Of a stretch of DNA of 64,000 nucleotides, positions 42,332-50,912 are shown one piece after another. Origin of the DNA: Ruania rhizosphaerae. GTDB lineage: Bacteria; Actinomycetota; Actinomycetes; Actinomycetales; Beutenbergiaceae. A program made the translations under genes and the position numbers. How positions within the stretch are numbered: position 1 is the first letter of the stretch; every line of letters starts with the position of its first letter. The notes beneath the pieces are model-generated. The model worked only from the letters and a program-made list of their open reading frames with translations, made no database searches and was not told where the DNA came from. The stretch is taken from NCBI RefSeq assembly GCF_009805705.1, contig NZ_VSMB01000001.1:558001-622000 (forward strand), written 5' to 3'.

Positions 42332-43222
42332 TCAGGACTTCGTGTCGCGTGTCTCGTCGGCAGCGTCCTTGACGTCCTCTGCGGCATCCTCAGCGGCGTC
42401 CTTGACGTCCTCGGCGGTCTCCTCCGCAACGTCCTTGGCCTCCTCGGCGGCGTCAGCCACGGCCTCACCCGTGTCCTCCGCGGCGTCCTTGGCGTCATCC
42501 GCCACGTCCTGCGCGGCGTCGGCTGCGGAGTCCTTGACCTTGGCAGCCTTCTCGGCCACGGCGCCGGCAGCGTCGGTGACTGCCTCCTTGGCGGCGGCTG
42601 CGGCACCAGCGGCCGCGCCTGCAGCCTCCTCGGCGACGTGCTTGGCCTTCTCGGTGGGCGCGGGAGCGTCGTCCCAGTACTCCTCGGCCCACGGGTCATC
42701 GACCGGCTGCGTCCGCTTCCAGATCAGCACTCCGGCTCCGGCCACGGCGGCTCCGGCGAGTACCCACCCGATGGTCTTGCCGACCTTGTTGCTCTTCTTG
42801 GCCTTCTTCTCCTGGGCCGCGACGGCGTCACTGGCGGCGTCCAGCACCGAGTTCGCCTTGCTCTGCAGGCCGTCGGCACCGGAGTTCGCAGCCTTGGCCG
42901 CGTCCTCCATCGCCTGCACCACACGGGGGAGCACCTTGTCGACGAGGGCGTCGTGCGCGACGTCCACCGCGCCCTTGCTCTTCTCGGCGTACTCGGCGAC
43001 CTTGGGTGCGGCGGCGGTCACCCCGGTGCGCCACGCCTTCTCCACCCGTGGTGTGGCCCACTCGACGGCGGAGTCCACACGCGGGGAGGCCCACTCCCTG
43101 GCCTTCTCCACCTGCGGGCCCGCCCACTCCTTGCCCTGGTCGGCGAGCTGACGCGCGACCTTGCCGGCCTCCTCGGCCTGAGCCCGAAGCTGTTCGGCGT
43201 TGACCTTCTCCTTGCGCGACAT
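42332..43222 (-). CDS. Alanine-rich repeat protein with one membrane helix
   Basis: Function unknown. The ATG at 43222 gives 296 residues. Residues about 25-75 hold three short near-repeats (PQVEKAREWA, PRVDSAVEWA, PRVEKAW), followed by amphipathic helices, one transmembrane helix (GWVLAGAAVAGAGVLIW, about 150) with Lys-rich cytosolic flank, and a 90-residue tail of A/D/E/K repeats (AAEDVKDAAED-type). The tail is strongly biased, like LEA or apolipoprotein-like proteins. Convergent with the aldolase fusion; nothing near explains its role. It may bind membranes or stabilise proteins; that is inference. Confidence 0.8.
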   Translation of the reverse strand: MSRKEKVNAEQLRAQAEEAGKVARQLADQGKEWAGPQVEKAREWASPRVDSAVEWATPRVEKAWRTGVTAAAPKVAEYAEKSKGAVDVAHDALVDKVLPRVVQAMEDAAKAANSGADGLQSKANSVLDAASDAVAAQEKKAKKSNKVGKTIGWVLAGAAVAGAGVLIWKRTQPVDDPWAEEYWDDAPAPTEKAKHVAEEAAGAAAGAAAAAKEAVTDAAGAVAEKAAKVKDSAADAAQDVADDAKDAAEDTGEAVADAAEEAKDVAEETAEDVKDAAEDAAEDVKDAADETRDTKS

Positions 43223-43403
43223 ATGACTCCCTAGCTCACGTCCCGCGGGGCATCCACGGATTCTGGCGATGTGGTTCGGATGGTCCACCCCTATCGTGCC
43301 ACCCGGTTATGGGAAGTGCACACACTTGCGCGATCGGAGCGGGCCGGCCACCCGGTCCATCGGTGTGCAGCCCGGGAGATGCCCGTCCGGTGGGGATGCG
43401 AAG

Positions 43404-43937
43404 ATGTCAGGTATGGACGCGATTCTGCATACCTCTGCCGGCGACATCACTGTCGAGCTCTTCCCCTTCCACGCCCCGAAGACGGTGAAGAACTTCACCG
43501 AGCTCGCGACGGGCGCGCGCACCTGGACGCACCCGGAGACCGGGGCCGAGAGCAACGACCCGCTCTACAACGGCACCATCTTCCACCGCGTGATCCCGAA
43601 CTTCATGATCCAGGGCGGCGACCCGCTGGGCACCGGCACCGGCGGCCCGGGCTACCGCTTCGACGATGAGATCCACCCCGAACTGCACTTCCAGGAGCCG
43701 CACGTTCTCGCCATGGCGAACGCGGGCATCCAGATGGGCCGCGGAACCAACGGCTCGCAGTTCTTCATCACCACGGCGGCCACGCCATGGCTGCAGGGCA
43801 AGCACACCATCTTCGGCAAGGTCAAGGACCAGGCGTCGGCCGCCGTCGTGGACCAGATCGGTGCTGTCTCCACCGACCCCCGCAACGACCGCCCGGTGGA
43901 GGACATCGTGATCACCTCCATCGAGATCATCGAGTGA
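43404..43937 (+). CDS. ppiA: Peptidyl-prolyl cis-trans isomerase, cyclophilin type
   Basis: ATG at 43404 (MSG) or 43413 (MDA); the first is given. The 177-residue protein has no signal peptide, so it is cytoplasmic. Cyclophilin marks: FHRVIPNFMIQGGDP (catalytic Arg), GTNGSQFFIT and HTIFGKV. It speeds proline isomerisation in folding. First gene of the near-origin block; the rhomboid gene follows by 10 bases. Confidence 0.93.
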   Translation: MSGMDAILHTSAGDITVELFPFHAPKTVKNFTELATGARTWTHPETGAESNDPLYNGTIFHRVIPNFMIQGGDPLGTGTGGPGYRFDDEIHPELHFQEPHVLAMANAGIQMGRGTNGSQFFITTAATPWLQGKHTIFGKVKDQASAAVVDQIGAVSTDPRNDRPVEDIVITSIEIIE

Positions 43938-43947
43938 CACTCCTTCG

Positions 43948-44796
43948 ATGACCAGTTACCCCTCGGCTCCGGCCCCGGGCGGTGGCGGGCAGGCCGGTCC
44001 ACCGGTCTGCCCACGCCACCCGGACCGGGTCTCCTATGTCACCTGCCAGCGCTGCTCGAGGCCGACCTGCCCGGAGTGCCAGCGGCCGGCGGCCGTGGGG
44101 GTGCACTGCGTCGACTGCGTGCGCGAGGCGAATCAGTCGGTGCGTCCGACGCGGACTGTGCTGGGTGGCCGGGTCAGTCGATCGGATCGACCCGCGGTCA
44201 CGATGACCATCATCGGGGTCTGCGTGGTGATGTTTCTGGCCTCGTACGTTCTTCCGGTCAATGCGACGCTGGCGTTGCGACCGGCGCTGGCAGCTGACGA
44301 GCCGTGGCTGATGGTCAGTTCCGCTTTCCTGCACGCCGGGTGGCTCCATTTGCTGGTCAATATGTACGCCCTGTGGATCGTGGGACCGTTCCTGGAGCAG
44401 ATGCTCGGACGGTGGCGCTACATCGCGCTCTTCCTTGTCAGTGCCCTCGGTGGGTCAGTGGGCGTCTTGCTGCTGACCCCGCAAGAGCTGTGGATCTATC
44501 CCACGGTCGGCGCCTCCGGTGCCGTCTTTGGCTTCTTCGGCGCGATCGCCGTGGTGCTGCGGCGCACCGGGCGGGATGCCCGGCAGATCCTCATCGTGAT
44601 CGCCATCAACGTGGTCTTCGGATTCGTCGTCGCGGGCATCTCCTGGCAGGCGCACCTCGGCGGCTTGGTGGTGGGGACCGCGCTCGGTGCGCTGTTCGCA
44701 TACCTGCCGAAGGAGCGCCGCTCGGTCGGTGCAGTGCTCGGTGTGGCGGGGATGACGGTGCTGCTGCTCGGCGCTAGCGCCGCCCTGCTGGTCTAG
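43948..44796 (+). CDS. Rhomboid-family intramembrane serine protease
   Basis: A 282-residue protein with a zinc-binding B-box-like N-terminus (CPRHPDRVSYVTCQRC..., CPECQRP..., CVDC, residues 21-57) and six helices. The catalytic dyad is visible: Ser190 in GASGAVFG and His236 in QAHLGG. It cleaves membrane proteins; substrate unknown. Same order as in other actinobacteria beside the cyclophilin. Confidence 0.94.
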   Translation: MTSYPSAPAPGGGGQAGPPVCPRHPDRVSYVTCQRCSRPTCPECQRPAAVGVHCVDCVREANQSVRPTRTVLGGRVSRSDRPAVTMTIIGVCVVMFLASYVLPVNATLALRPALAADEPWLMVSSAFLHAGWLHLLVNMYALWIVGPFLEQMLGRWRYIALFLVSALGGSVGVLLLTPQELWIYPTVGASGAVFGFFGAIAVVLRRTGRDARQILIVIAINVVFGFVVAGISWQAHLGGLVVGTALGALFAYLPKERRSVGAVLGVAGMTVLLLGASAALLV

Positions 44797-44849
44797 TCCT
44801 GCGATCGGCCGCACCACCGGGCAGCACCACCGGCCGCACCACTCGCGCG

Positions 44850-44900
44850 AACGCTGAGTTGCTCGGCGTTTCGCGCGTGAACGCCGAACAGCTCAGCGTT
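44850..44900. terminator. Imperfect 21-bp inverted repeat after the rhomboid gene
   Basis: Arms 44850-44870 and 44880-44900 match at 19 of 21 positions (both mismatches T-G type), loop TCGCGCGTG. No T-run follows. Likely a transcription terminator or processing hairpin for the rhomboid transcript. Confidence 0.6.
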
Positions 44901-44933
44901 CGGCGGCGATGGACGTGCGGGTGTGAACTACAC

Positions 44934-44998
44934 GGGTGTAGTTCTCCACAGGTTCACCCACAGCTGGGGAAATCACATGGGTGTAGTTCTCCACAGGT
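44934..44998. repeat. Two 20-bp direct repeats containing DnaA-box-like TTCTCCACA
   Basis: GGGTGTAGTTCTCCACAGGT at 44934-44953 and 44979-44998, 45 bases apart, separated by a CCCACAGCTGGGG stretch. Each contains TTCTCCACA, one base from the DnaA box TTATCCACA. A CTACAC-GG-GTGTAG dyad overlaps the first copy (44928-44941). They lie in a 609-base gene-free gap. Confidence 0.6.
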
Positions 44999-45093
44999 GG
45001 GTGCACAGCCTGTGGGTACGTCGCGACATCTGACTGTTGCCCGCGCGTCAGTGTGTCGGTGAGATCACCGGTGACTGGCCGGTGATGCTTGCC

Positions 45094-45195
45094 GATCATC
45101 GACGGTCAGGCCACCGGGGGTGACTCTGCGGTCGGTCCCGGGCTGATGATCGACGGTCAGGTCACCGGGGGTGAGTTTCTGGTCGGTCCCGGGCG
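45094..45195. repeat. Two 51-bp tandem direct repeats
   Basis: Units 45094-45144 and 45145-45195 share ATCGACGGTCAGG, CACCGGGGGTGA and GGTCGGTCCCGGG with a few changes. The 51-bp period is a multiple of three, so a short open frame crosses them, but it has no ribosome site and no family match. The rest of 44797-45341 shows no gene. Confidence 0.75.
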
Positions 45196-45327
45196 ATCGC
45201 GCCTGCGGTTGGCCCGATCGAGTGGTGGCTGGCTTTCTCGTGACGGGGTCCAGGCTGTGCCGCGCTCGGAGGGCAGATCCGCAGAATCACTGGAAGGTAA
45301 GCGCTAGAAATTTCTGGACTCAACCTC

Positions 45328-45357
45328 TGGACATAGCCGTCTACAGCGCTGTAATGT
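45328..45357 (+). promoter_or_regulatory. LacI-operator promoter of the sulfatase/GH2 locus
   Basis: TGGACA (45328-45333), 18 bases, TAATGT (45352-45357). Inside is the perfect palindrome TACAGCGCTGTA (45342-45353), with the central CG typical of LacI-family operators, overlapping the -10. A repressor bound here would block polymerase. The LacI protein at 57204-58250 ends the same gene series. Confidence 0.75.
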
Positions 45358-45405
45358 CTCGAACCGACACCGAAGTCGTCCTCCGGGAAGGATCGAGCAC
45401 CGCTC

Positions 45406-46869
45406 ATGGCATCGAGCACACCCCCCAACATCGTGGTCCTGATGACCGATCAGCAGCGCGTCGGCTGCACGGCGGCCGAGGGCGGTCCGGACACGATGCC
45501 TCGCCTCGATGCGCAGCTGGCCGGGGGAGTGCGATTCGACCGTGCCTACACCAGCTGCCCGGCCTGCGTGCCCGCTCGCACGAGCCTGCTGACCGGCCGG
45601 TTCCCCTCGGCCCATCGGGTGCGCCAGAACAGCACCGCCCAGCACGCCTACTACAGCACCGACCTGCTGGAGATGCTGCGCGCAGCCGGGTACTCGCTCC
45701 ACTTCAGCGGCAAGCCGCACATGTATGCCGGGCCGGAGGACTTCGACACCTTCCACGGGCCGTTCCTGCACGACGGCGGCCCAGACGAGTCGGGAGAGCA
45801 TGCGGGCTTCGACGCCTGGTTGCGCGAGCTGGACCACGCCGTGGCCACCGAACCCTCCCCCTTCCCGACGCGTTCACAGCTGCCGGCACGCATCATCGAC
45901 GGCGCGATCGCCGCGATCGACTCCTCGAGACAGGATCCCTACTTCCTGTGGGTCTCCTTCCCGGAGCCGCACAATCCGTATCAGGTGCCCGAGCCCTACT
46001 TCTCGCTCTTCGACGAGGAGGACGTGCCCGAACGCATGGTCGGGCCCGAAGCCCTGGACCGGATGGGGTGGCGGTTCCGGTGGCTGCACCGTCTCATCGA
46101 GGACAAGCGCCCGGGGTTCGATCAGCAGTGGCGCCGCTACCGAGCCAACTACCTGGGGATGCTGCGCCTGATCGACGATCAGATCGGCAGACTGCTGGAT
46201 CATCTCGACACCCGCCCTGGCGGACTGGAGAACACCGTCTTCGTGTTCCTGACCGACCACGGCGATTTCGTCGGCGACTACGGCCTCCAGCGCAAGGGAG
46301 CCGGCGTGCCGGAAGCGCTGATGCGGATCCCGTTGTCGATCGCAGGGCCGTCCGTGCAGCCTCAGCAACGCGGCGAACTCGTCTCCATCGTGGACCTGCT
46401 GCCCACACTCGCGGAGTGGATCGGCGCGCAGATCCCGGCGGGGGTCCAGGGCCGCTCGCTGGCGCCGCTGCTCCGTGGGGAGGACGCTCCGCCATCGGAG
46501 TTCGCCACGATCTACGGAGAGCACGGCTACGGCGGGGTCTCCTACGACGAGGACGAGCGTCCACCGTTGCACTTCTCCTACGAGGGCGCCACGTTCGACG
46601 AACTGAACAGTGTCACCCAGAGCGGGGAGATGCGCATGGTCGCCGACGAGCGCTACAAGCTGGTCGTGGACGACGCCGGCGAAGTCCAGCTCTACGACCT
46701 GCATGGCGACCCCGCCGAGACCCGCGACCTCAGCGGTGATCCCGACTACCGCCACGTGCAGGAACGCCTGTACCACCAGCTCGTGCAGTGGCTGCTGCGC
46801 GTGGCCGACGACTTGCCCGAAGGCAACTACCAGCCGAAGACCCGCCCCCACAACTGGCGCTGGGCCTGA
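45406..46869 (+). CDS. Sulfatase (type I, formylglycine-dependent)
   Basis: A 487-residue sulfatase. The active-site motif CVPARTSLLTG places Cys54 to be converted to formylglycine. N-terminal metal ligands lie in VLMTDQQR, later ones in FLTDHGDFVG, and a KPHMY-like lysine follows the active site. There is no signal peptide, so it is cytoplasmic and would act after import. A formylglycine-generating enzyme is not in the window. First gene of the third glycan locus, followed by a paralogous sulfatase 29 bases on. Confidence 0.94.
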   Translation: MASSTPPNIVVLMTDQQRVGCTAAEGGPDTMPRLDAQLAGGVRFDRAYTSCPACVPARTSLLTGRFPSAHRVRQNSTAQHAYYSTDLLEMLRAAGYSLHFSGKPHMYAGPEDFDTFHGPFLHDGGPDESGEHAGFDAWLRELDHAVATEPSPFPTRSQLPARIIDGAIAAIDSSRQDPYFLWVSFPEPHNPYQVPEPYFSLFDEEDVPERMVGPEALDRMGWRFRWLHRLIEDKRPGFDQQWRRYRANYLGMLRLIDDQIGRLLDHLDTRPGGLENTVFVFLTDHGDFVGDYGLQRKGAGVPEALMRIPLSIAGPSVQPQQRGELVSIVDLLPTLAEWIGAQIPAGVQGRSLAPLLRGEDAPPSEFATIYGEHGYGGVSYDEDERPPLHFSYEGATFDELNSVTQSGEMRMVADERYKLVVDDAGEVQLYDLHGDPAETRDLSGDPDYRHVQERLYHQLVQWLLRVADDLPEGNYQPKTRPHNWRWA

Positions 46870-46898
46870 CCCCAGCACTCCGACCGAGGGAGGTCACC

Positions 46899-48377
46899 GT
46901 GGCAGATACCGAGCATGCACCGCACATCCTGCTGATCATGACCGACCAGCAGCGGGCGGGCTACACCCGTGGCTCCGGATTCCCGCTCGACACGATGCCG
47001 TTCTGCGACGCCCTGGCCGCCGAGGGCTGCTCCTTCCCGGGCGCGTACACGACGGCGCCGGCATGCGTACCGGCGCGCGAGAGCCTGCTGACCGGCCGAT
47101 GGCCGTCCGCGCACCGCGTCACTCAGAACAGCAATGCTGCCCACGCGTGGTACGACAAGGACCTGCCGCAGGTGCTGCGAGCAGCCGGCTACCGCTTGAG
47201 TTTCGCCGGAAAGCCGCACATGCATCCCGGGCCGGACGACTTCGACTACTTCGCCGGCCCCTACTTCCACGCCGGCGGCCCGCAGCGCGAGCGGGAGCAG
47301 CAGGACTTCGACGAGTGGCTCGACTACCTGGACTTCGGCGTGGCCACTGAGCCGACACCGTTCCCCCTGCGCGACCAGCTTCCGTACCGCATCGTCGACG
47401 ACGCCATCGCCGATCTGGATGCATCGGCCGGTCATCAGGGCCCACAGTTCTCCTGGATCTCGTTCCCGGAGCCACACAACCCGTATCAGGTGCCGGAGCC
47501 GTACTTCAGTCTGTTCGCCGAAGAGGAGATCCCCGAGCGTGCCCATGGCCCGGAAGTCGCCCGGGCGAAAGGCGGGCACTGGGCCTGGCTGCAGGAGCTC
47601 TTCGAGGAGAAGCGGCCCGGGTATGACGACCAATGGCGCCGCTATCGCGCGAACTACTGCGGGATGCTGCGGTTGCTCGATGATCAGATCCGCCGATTGG
47701 TCGAACACGCCCGGGCCACACTCGAGGGGCAGATCCTGGTGATCTTCGTCAGCGACCACGGTGACTACACCGGTGATTTCGGTCTGCAGCGCAAAGGTGC
47801 TGGCCTGCCCGAGTGCCTGGTCCGGGTACCGCTGTTCTTCTCCGGCGCCGGAGTCGCCGGCGGTCAGATACGAGACGAGTTCGTCTCGATCGCTGACCTG
47901 TTTCCCACACTCTGCGAACTGCTCGAAGAGCCGTTTCCCGACGGCGTTCAAGGGCGCAGCCTGCTGCCGCTGCTGTCCGGGGCGCCCGGGCCGGAGGCCG
48001 AGTTCGACTCCATCTATGCCGAGAGCGGCTTCGGCGGATTGATGTACGGGCCGTCCGAACGCCCACCCCTGCACTTCTCCTACGACGGCTACTCGATCGA
48101 CTCCCTGAACTCCGTGACCCAGAGTGGTCGATCGCGGATGCTGCGCCGAGGCGACCACAAGATCGTCCTGCACAGCAACGACACCGGCGAGCTGTACGAC
48201 CTGTCCGCCGATCCCGGTGAGGTCACCAACCTGATCGATGACCCCGCCTACGCCACAGTGCGCCACGACCTGCTGTGGCGACTGACCCAGTGGATGCTCC
48301 GTCTTCAGGACGAGTTGCCGCGCGGTACCTACACCCCGAAAACCTCCCCCCATAACTGGACGATGAGCGCGAGCTGA
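46899..48377 (+). CDS. Sulfatase (type I, formylglycine-dependent), second copy
   Basis: GTG at 46899 is preferred since GGGAGG lies just upstream and the frame before it is the end of the first sulfatase in another phase. The 492-residue protein has CVPARESLLTG (Cys56), LLIMTDQQR and SDHGDYTGDFG, no signal peptide. It is clearly related to the first, likely with a different sulfate position or sugar. Their long identical core, such as FPEPHNPYQVPEPYFSLF, shows a past duplication. Confidence 0.94.
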   Translation: MADTEHAPHILLIMTDQQRAGYTRGSGFPLDTMPFCDALAAEGCSFPGAYTTAPACVPARESLLTGRWPSAHRVTQNSNAAHAWYDKDLPQVLRAAGYRLSFAGKPHMHPGPDDFDYFAGPYFHAGGPQREREQQDFDEWLDYLDFGVATEPTPFPLRDQLPYRIVDDAIADLDASAGHQGPQFSWISFPEPHNPYQVPEPYFSLFAEEEIPERAHGPEVARAKGGHWAWLQELFEEKRPGYDDQWRRYRANYCGMLRLLDDQIRRLVEHARATLEGQILVIFVSDHGDYTGDFGLQRKGAGLPECLVRVPLFFSGAGVAGGQIRDEFVSIADLFPTLCELLEEPFPDGVQGRSLLPLLSGAPGPEAEFDSIYAESGFGGLMYGPSERPPLHFSYDGYSIDSLNSVTQSGRSRMLRRGDHKIVLHSNDTGELYDLSADPGEVTNLIDDPAYATVRHDLLWRLTQWMLRLQDELPRGTYTPKTSPHNWTMSAS

Positions 48378-48410
48378 GGCTCGTGCTCACCGAGACGAAG
48401 GAGTCTGCAG

Positions 48411-49913
48411 ATGAACACCTCACAAACAACCGCACGCGGCATCCCCGGAATGGCGCCCATCGGCCGCCGCCAGTTCCTCGGAGCCACCGGCGCCGGTTCC
48501 CTGGCGGCTGTACTGGCCAGCTGCACCGGCGGAGGCCAAAGCTCCGAGGAGGAGACCGAGGGCGGCGGCGACGGCACCCTGCAGTGGTGGGACCAGTTCC
48601 GTCCGCTGACCCAGATGCTCGAGCAGGATCTCTTCGATCCCTACATGCAGGACAACCCCGGCATCACGATCGAGCGGCGGGAGCTGGCCGCAGCCGATCT
48701 GGGGCAGGCGTTGCAGGTGGCGCGGCGGAGCAACCAACTGCCGGATGTGCACTCGCTGGCGGGGCTGGACGCGGCGCCGGCGGCGCTGGTCAGTGAGGGC
48801 TGGTTCCAGCCGATCAGCGACTTCGCCGACTTCGCCTCCAGCCCGGTGGCAGATCAGATCTTCGACGGCCTCCACCGCTTCAACGGCGACGTCTATGCGG
48901 TTCCGTTGTTCTCCTCCCGCCAGCACGCCACGATCCCCTGGTACAACGCCGAGCTGCTCGAACAGGCCGGCGTCGACCCGGACGACGAGCCGGTGACCTG
49001 GGACGACCTGCGCGCGGTCGCGCGCCAGGTCCGCGACAACACCGACGCCCACGGCATCTTCCTGCCCGCCCAGAACCCGAACTACCTCAATGCGATCGTC
49101 GTCCAGCTGGCGATGACGGCCGGGGCGCCGGGTGAGATCGACTGGCGCACGGGGGAGTACGTGCAGGACTCCGACCCGTTCGTGCAGGCCTTCGAGTTCC
49201 TCCTCTCGCTGCAGCAGGACGAACTGATCCACCCCTCCTCGCCCGCGATGATCCCGCGCGACGCCACCGCGCGGTGGGCCGCCGGCGAGGGTGCCATCTA
49301 CCCGTGGGGCCCGTGGTTCATCGGCGACCTCGCCTCCGAGTCGCCGGACGTGGTCGAGCGTGGCCTCGGATGCTGGTCGATCCCGCGCCCGGACTCCGAG
49401 ATGCGCTCGGTCCGGTCCGGGCCCGCCGGCGGCGTCTTCTGGGTCTCGACCGACTCTGCACAGCCCGAGGCGGCCGCCGAGCTGCTGCTCCGGATGACCC
49501 AGGAGGACTTCCAGGCTGCGCTCGCCACCGCGATGGACCAGCCGCCGGCCCTGCTGGACGCGGTGGAGACAGCGGACGTGCACCCGGCCTACCGCGACAT
49601 GGTGGCCCGCTTCGCCGAGGACGTCCGCATCGCGCCGGCTCCCGAGATCGGACACCCGGAAGCCTGGCGGGTGTTGGCGGAGATGCGTCCCGTCGAACCC
49701 GGCATCGGCACGATCTTGCAGTCGGCGCTCAGCGGCGAGGATCTCGACGTCGCGGCCGAGCTGCGCACCTACCGGGAGGCGATGAGCGCCGAGCGTGAGC
49801 GAGCTCTCGAGGTCGTGCAGGGCGAGGGCGCCGAGGTCGATCAGGACGCCTGGGTGTTCGGTAATTGGGATCCGGAGTCGGATTATGCGATTGAGGATTA
49901 TGACGCTCGATGA
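48411..49913 (+). CDS. Extracellular sugar-binding lipoprotein of the CUT1 importer
   Basis: A 500-residue type 1 solute-binding protein with a Tat-type start (IGRRQFLGATG) and lipobox (VLASC), then a Ser/Glu/Gly linker. It shows LQWWDQFRP, FSSRQHATIPWYNAELLEQ and a GPWFIGD loop. It belongs to the sulfatase/GH2 locus and probably binds a sulfated oligosaccharide. Paralogous to the binding protein at 7849. Confidence 0.93.
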   Translation: MNTSQTTARGIPGMAPIGRRQFLGATGAGSLAAVLASCTGGGQSSEEETEGGGDGTLQWWDQFRPLTQMLEQDLFDPYMQDNPGITIERRELAAADLGQALQVARRSNQLPDVHSLAGLDAAPAALVSEGWFQPISDFADFASSPVADQIFDGLHRFNGDVYAVPLFSSRQHATIPWYNAELLEQAGVDPDDEPVTWDDLRAVARQVRDNTDAHGIFLPAQNPNYLNAIVVQLAMTAGAPGEIDWRTGEYVQDSDPFVQAFEFLLSLQQDELIHPSSPAMIPRDATARWAAGEGAIYPWGPWFIGDLASESPDVVERGLGCWSIPRPDSEMRSVRSGPAGGVFWVSTDSAQPEAAAELLLRMTQEDFQAALATAMDQPPALLDAVETADVHPAYRDMVARFAEDVRIAPAPEIGHPEAWRVLAEMRPVEPGIGTILQSALSGEDLDVAAELRTYREAMSAERERALEVVQGEGAEVDQDAWVFGNWDPESDYAIEDYDAR

Positions 49914-49946
49914 GTGGGCCTGGTTGTTGAGTGAATTGGAGGGGTG

Positions 49947-50912
49947 ATGGCGGCCCTGGAGACGAGTCGTGAGTTGTCGGCGGGTTCGGCCCGGCCTGCG
50001 AAGGTGGGTGTGTGGCGGCGGTTGCGTAAGGACTGGTGGATTTACTTGTTCCTGTTGCCCACGTTGGTGGGGTATGGGGCGTATACGGTGTATCCGTTGG
50101 TCGCGTCGTGGTGGTTCGCGTTCCTGGATTGGCCGGGTTTTGCTGATTCGGGGACGTTCATCGGGATCGAGAACTTCCAGCGGCTGGCTGCGGATGGGTT
50201 GTTCTGGAACGCGTTCGGTAACTCGTTCCTGTTCCTGATCCTGGCGGTCCCGTTGCGGGTGGGGTTGGCGTTGCTGCTGGCGATCTTGCTGAATCGGAAA
50301 CGGACCCCGTTCAAGGGCCTGTTGCGGACGTTGTTCTTCCTGCCGGTGGTCACCACGGGGGCGATCATTGGTGTGGTCTTCACCCTGTTGCTTGATGCGG
50401 GTGGCCCGATCAGTGTGGCCATGGTCGGGATCGGGTTGCTGGACTCCCCGGCGAACTTCGTCGCCAGTACCGACACCTCTCTGCTTGCCGGGGTCGCGGT
50501 GTGGGTGTGGAAGTGGCTGGGGATCACGATGATCTACTGGTTGGCCGCGTTGCAGACCATCCCCCAAGAAGTGCACGAGGCGGCGATGATCGACGGGGCG
50601 AAACCGTGGCAGGAGTTCACCCGGATCACGATGCCGTTGCTGATCCCGTTCCTGGTGATCATCACTCTGATCGACACCGTGGGTGCGTTGAACGTGTTCG
50701 ATCTGATGTACACGATGACCGGTGGTGGGCCCTCGTTCTCCTCGGAGGTGATCGAGATCTTCATCTTCCGTACCGCTTTCGGTGCCACCGTGCCCCAGCT
50801 CGGGTACGCCTCGGCCGCAGCCGTGCTCTTCGGGGTGCTCACGATGGGCATCGCTATCGCCCAAGCGGTCGGGTTGCGGTGGGCCCGCCGAGCCACAGGA
50901 GCAATGACATGA
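49947..50912 (+). CDS. CUT1 sugar ABC transporter permease, MalF-like
   Basis: ATG at 49947 with GGAGG four bases before. The 321-residue protein has six helices and the EAA loop EAAMIDGAKPWQEFTRITMP. Codon endings are unusual: a very high share of G- and T-ending codons (TTG, GGG, GTG, TAT, GAT), unlike the neighbours before and after. No ATPase is encoded in the locus, as in other actinobacterial CUT1 systems. Confidence 0.93.
   Translation: MAALETSRELSAGSARPAKVGVWRRLRKDWWIYLFLLPTLVGYGAYTVYPLVASWWFAFLDWPGFADSGTFIGIENFQRLAADGLFWNAFGNSFLFLILAVPLRVGLALLLAILLNRKRTPFKGLLRTLFFLPVVTTGAIIGVVFTLLLDAGGPISVAMVGIGLLDSPANFVASTDTSLLAGVAVWVWKWLGITMIYWLAALQTIPQEVHEAAMIDGAKPWQEFTRITMPLLIPFLVIITLIDTVGALNVFDLMYTMTGGGPSFSSEVIEIFIFRTAFGATVPQLGYASAAAVLFGVLTMGIAIAQAVGLRWARRATGAMT

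Noticed and set aside
44934-44998. Chromosome origin (oriC)
   Set aside because: Only two near-DnaA boxes with one mismatch each, and neither dnaA nor dnaN is adjacent. The true origin is expected outside the window.
45089-45307. Small repeat protein encoded by the 51-bp tandem repeats
   Set aside because: No ribosome site or conserved partner; the frame is open by chance, helped by the period being a multiple of three.
45171-46739. 522-codon plus-strand frame
   Set aside because: Runs out of phase through the first sulfatase and is Arg-rich; no start signal.
48420-50864. 814-codon open frame on the minus strand
   Set aside because: Antisense to the binding protein and permease, with an Arg/His/Asp/Gln-rich sequence. 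No domain is seen.
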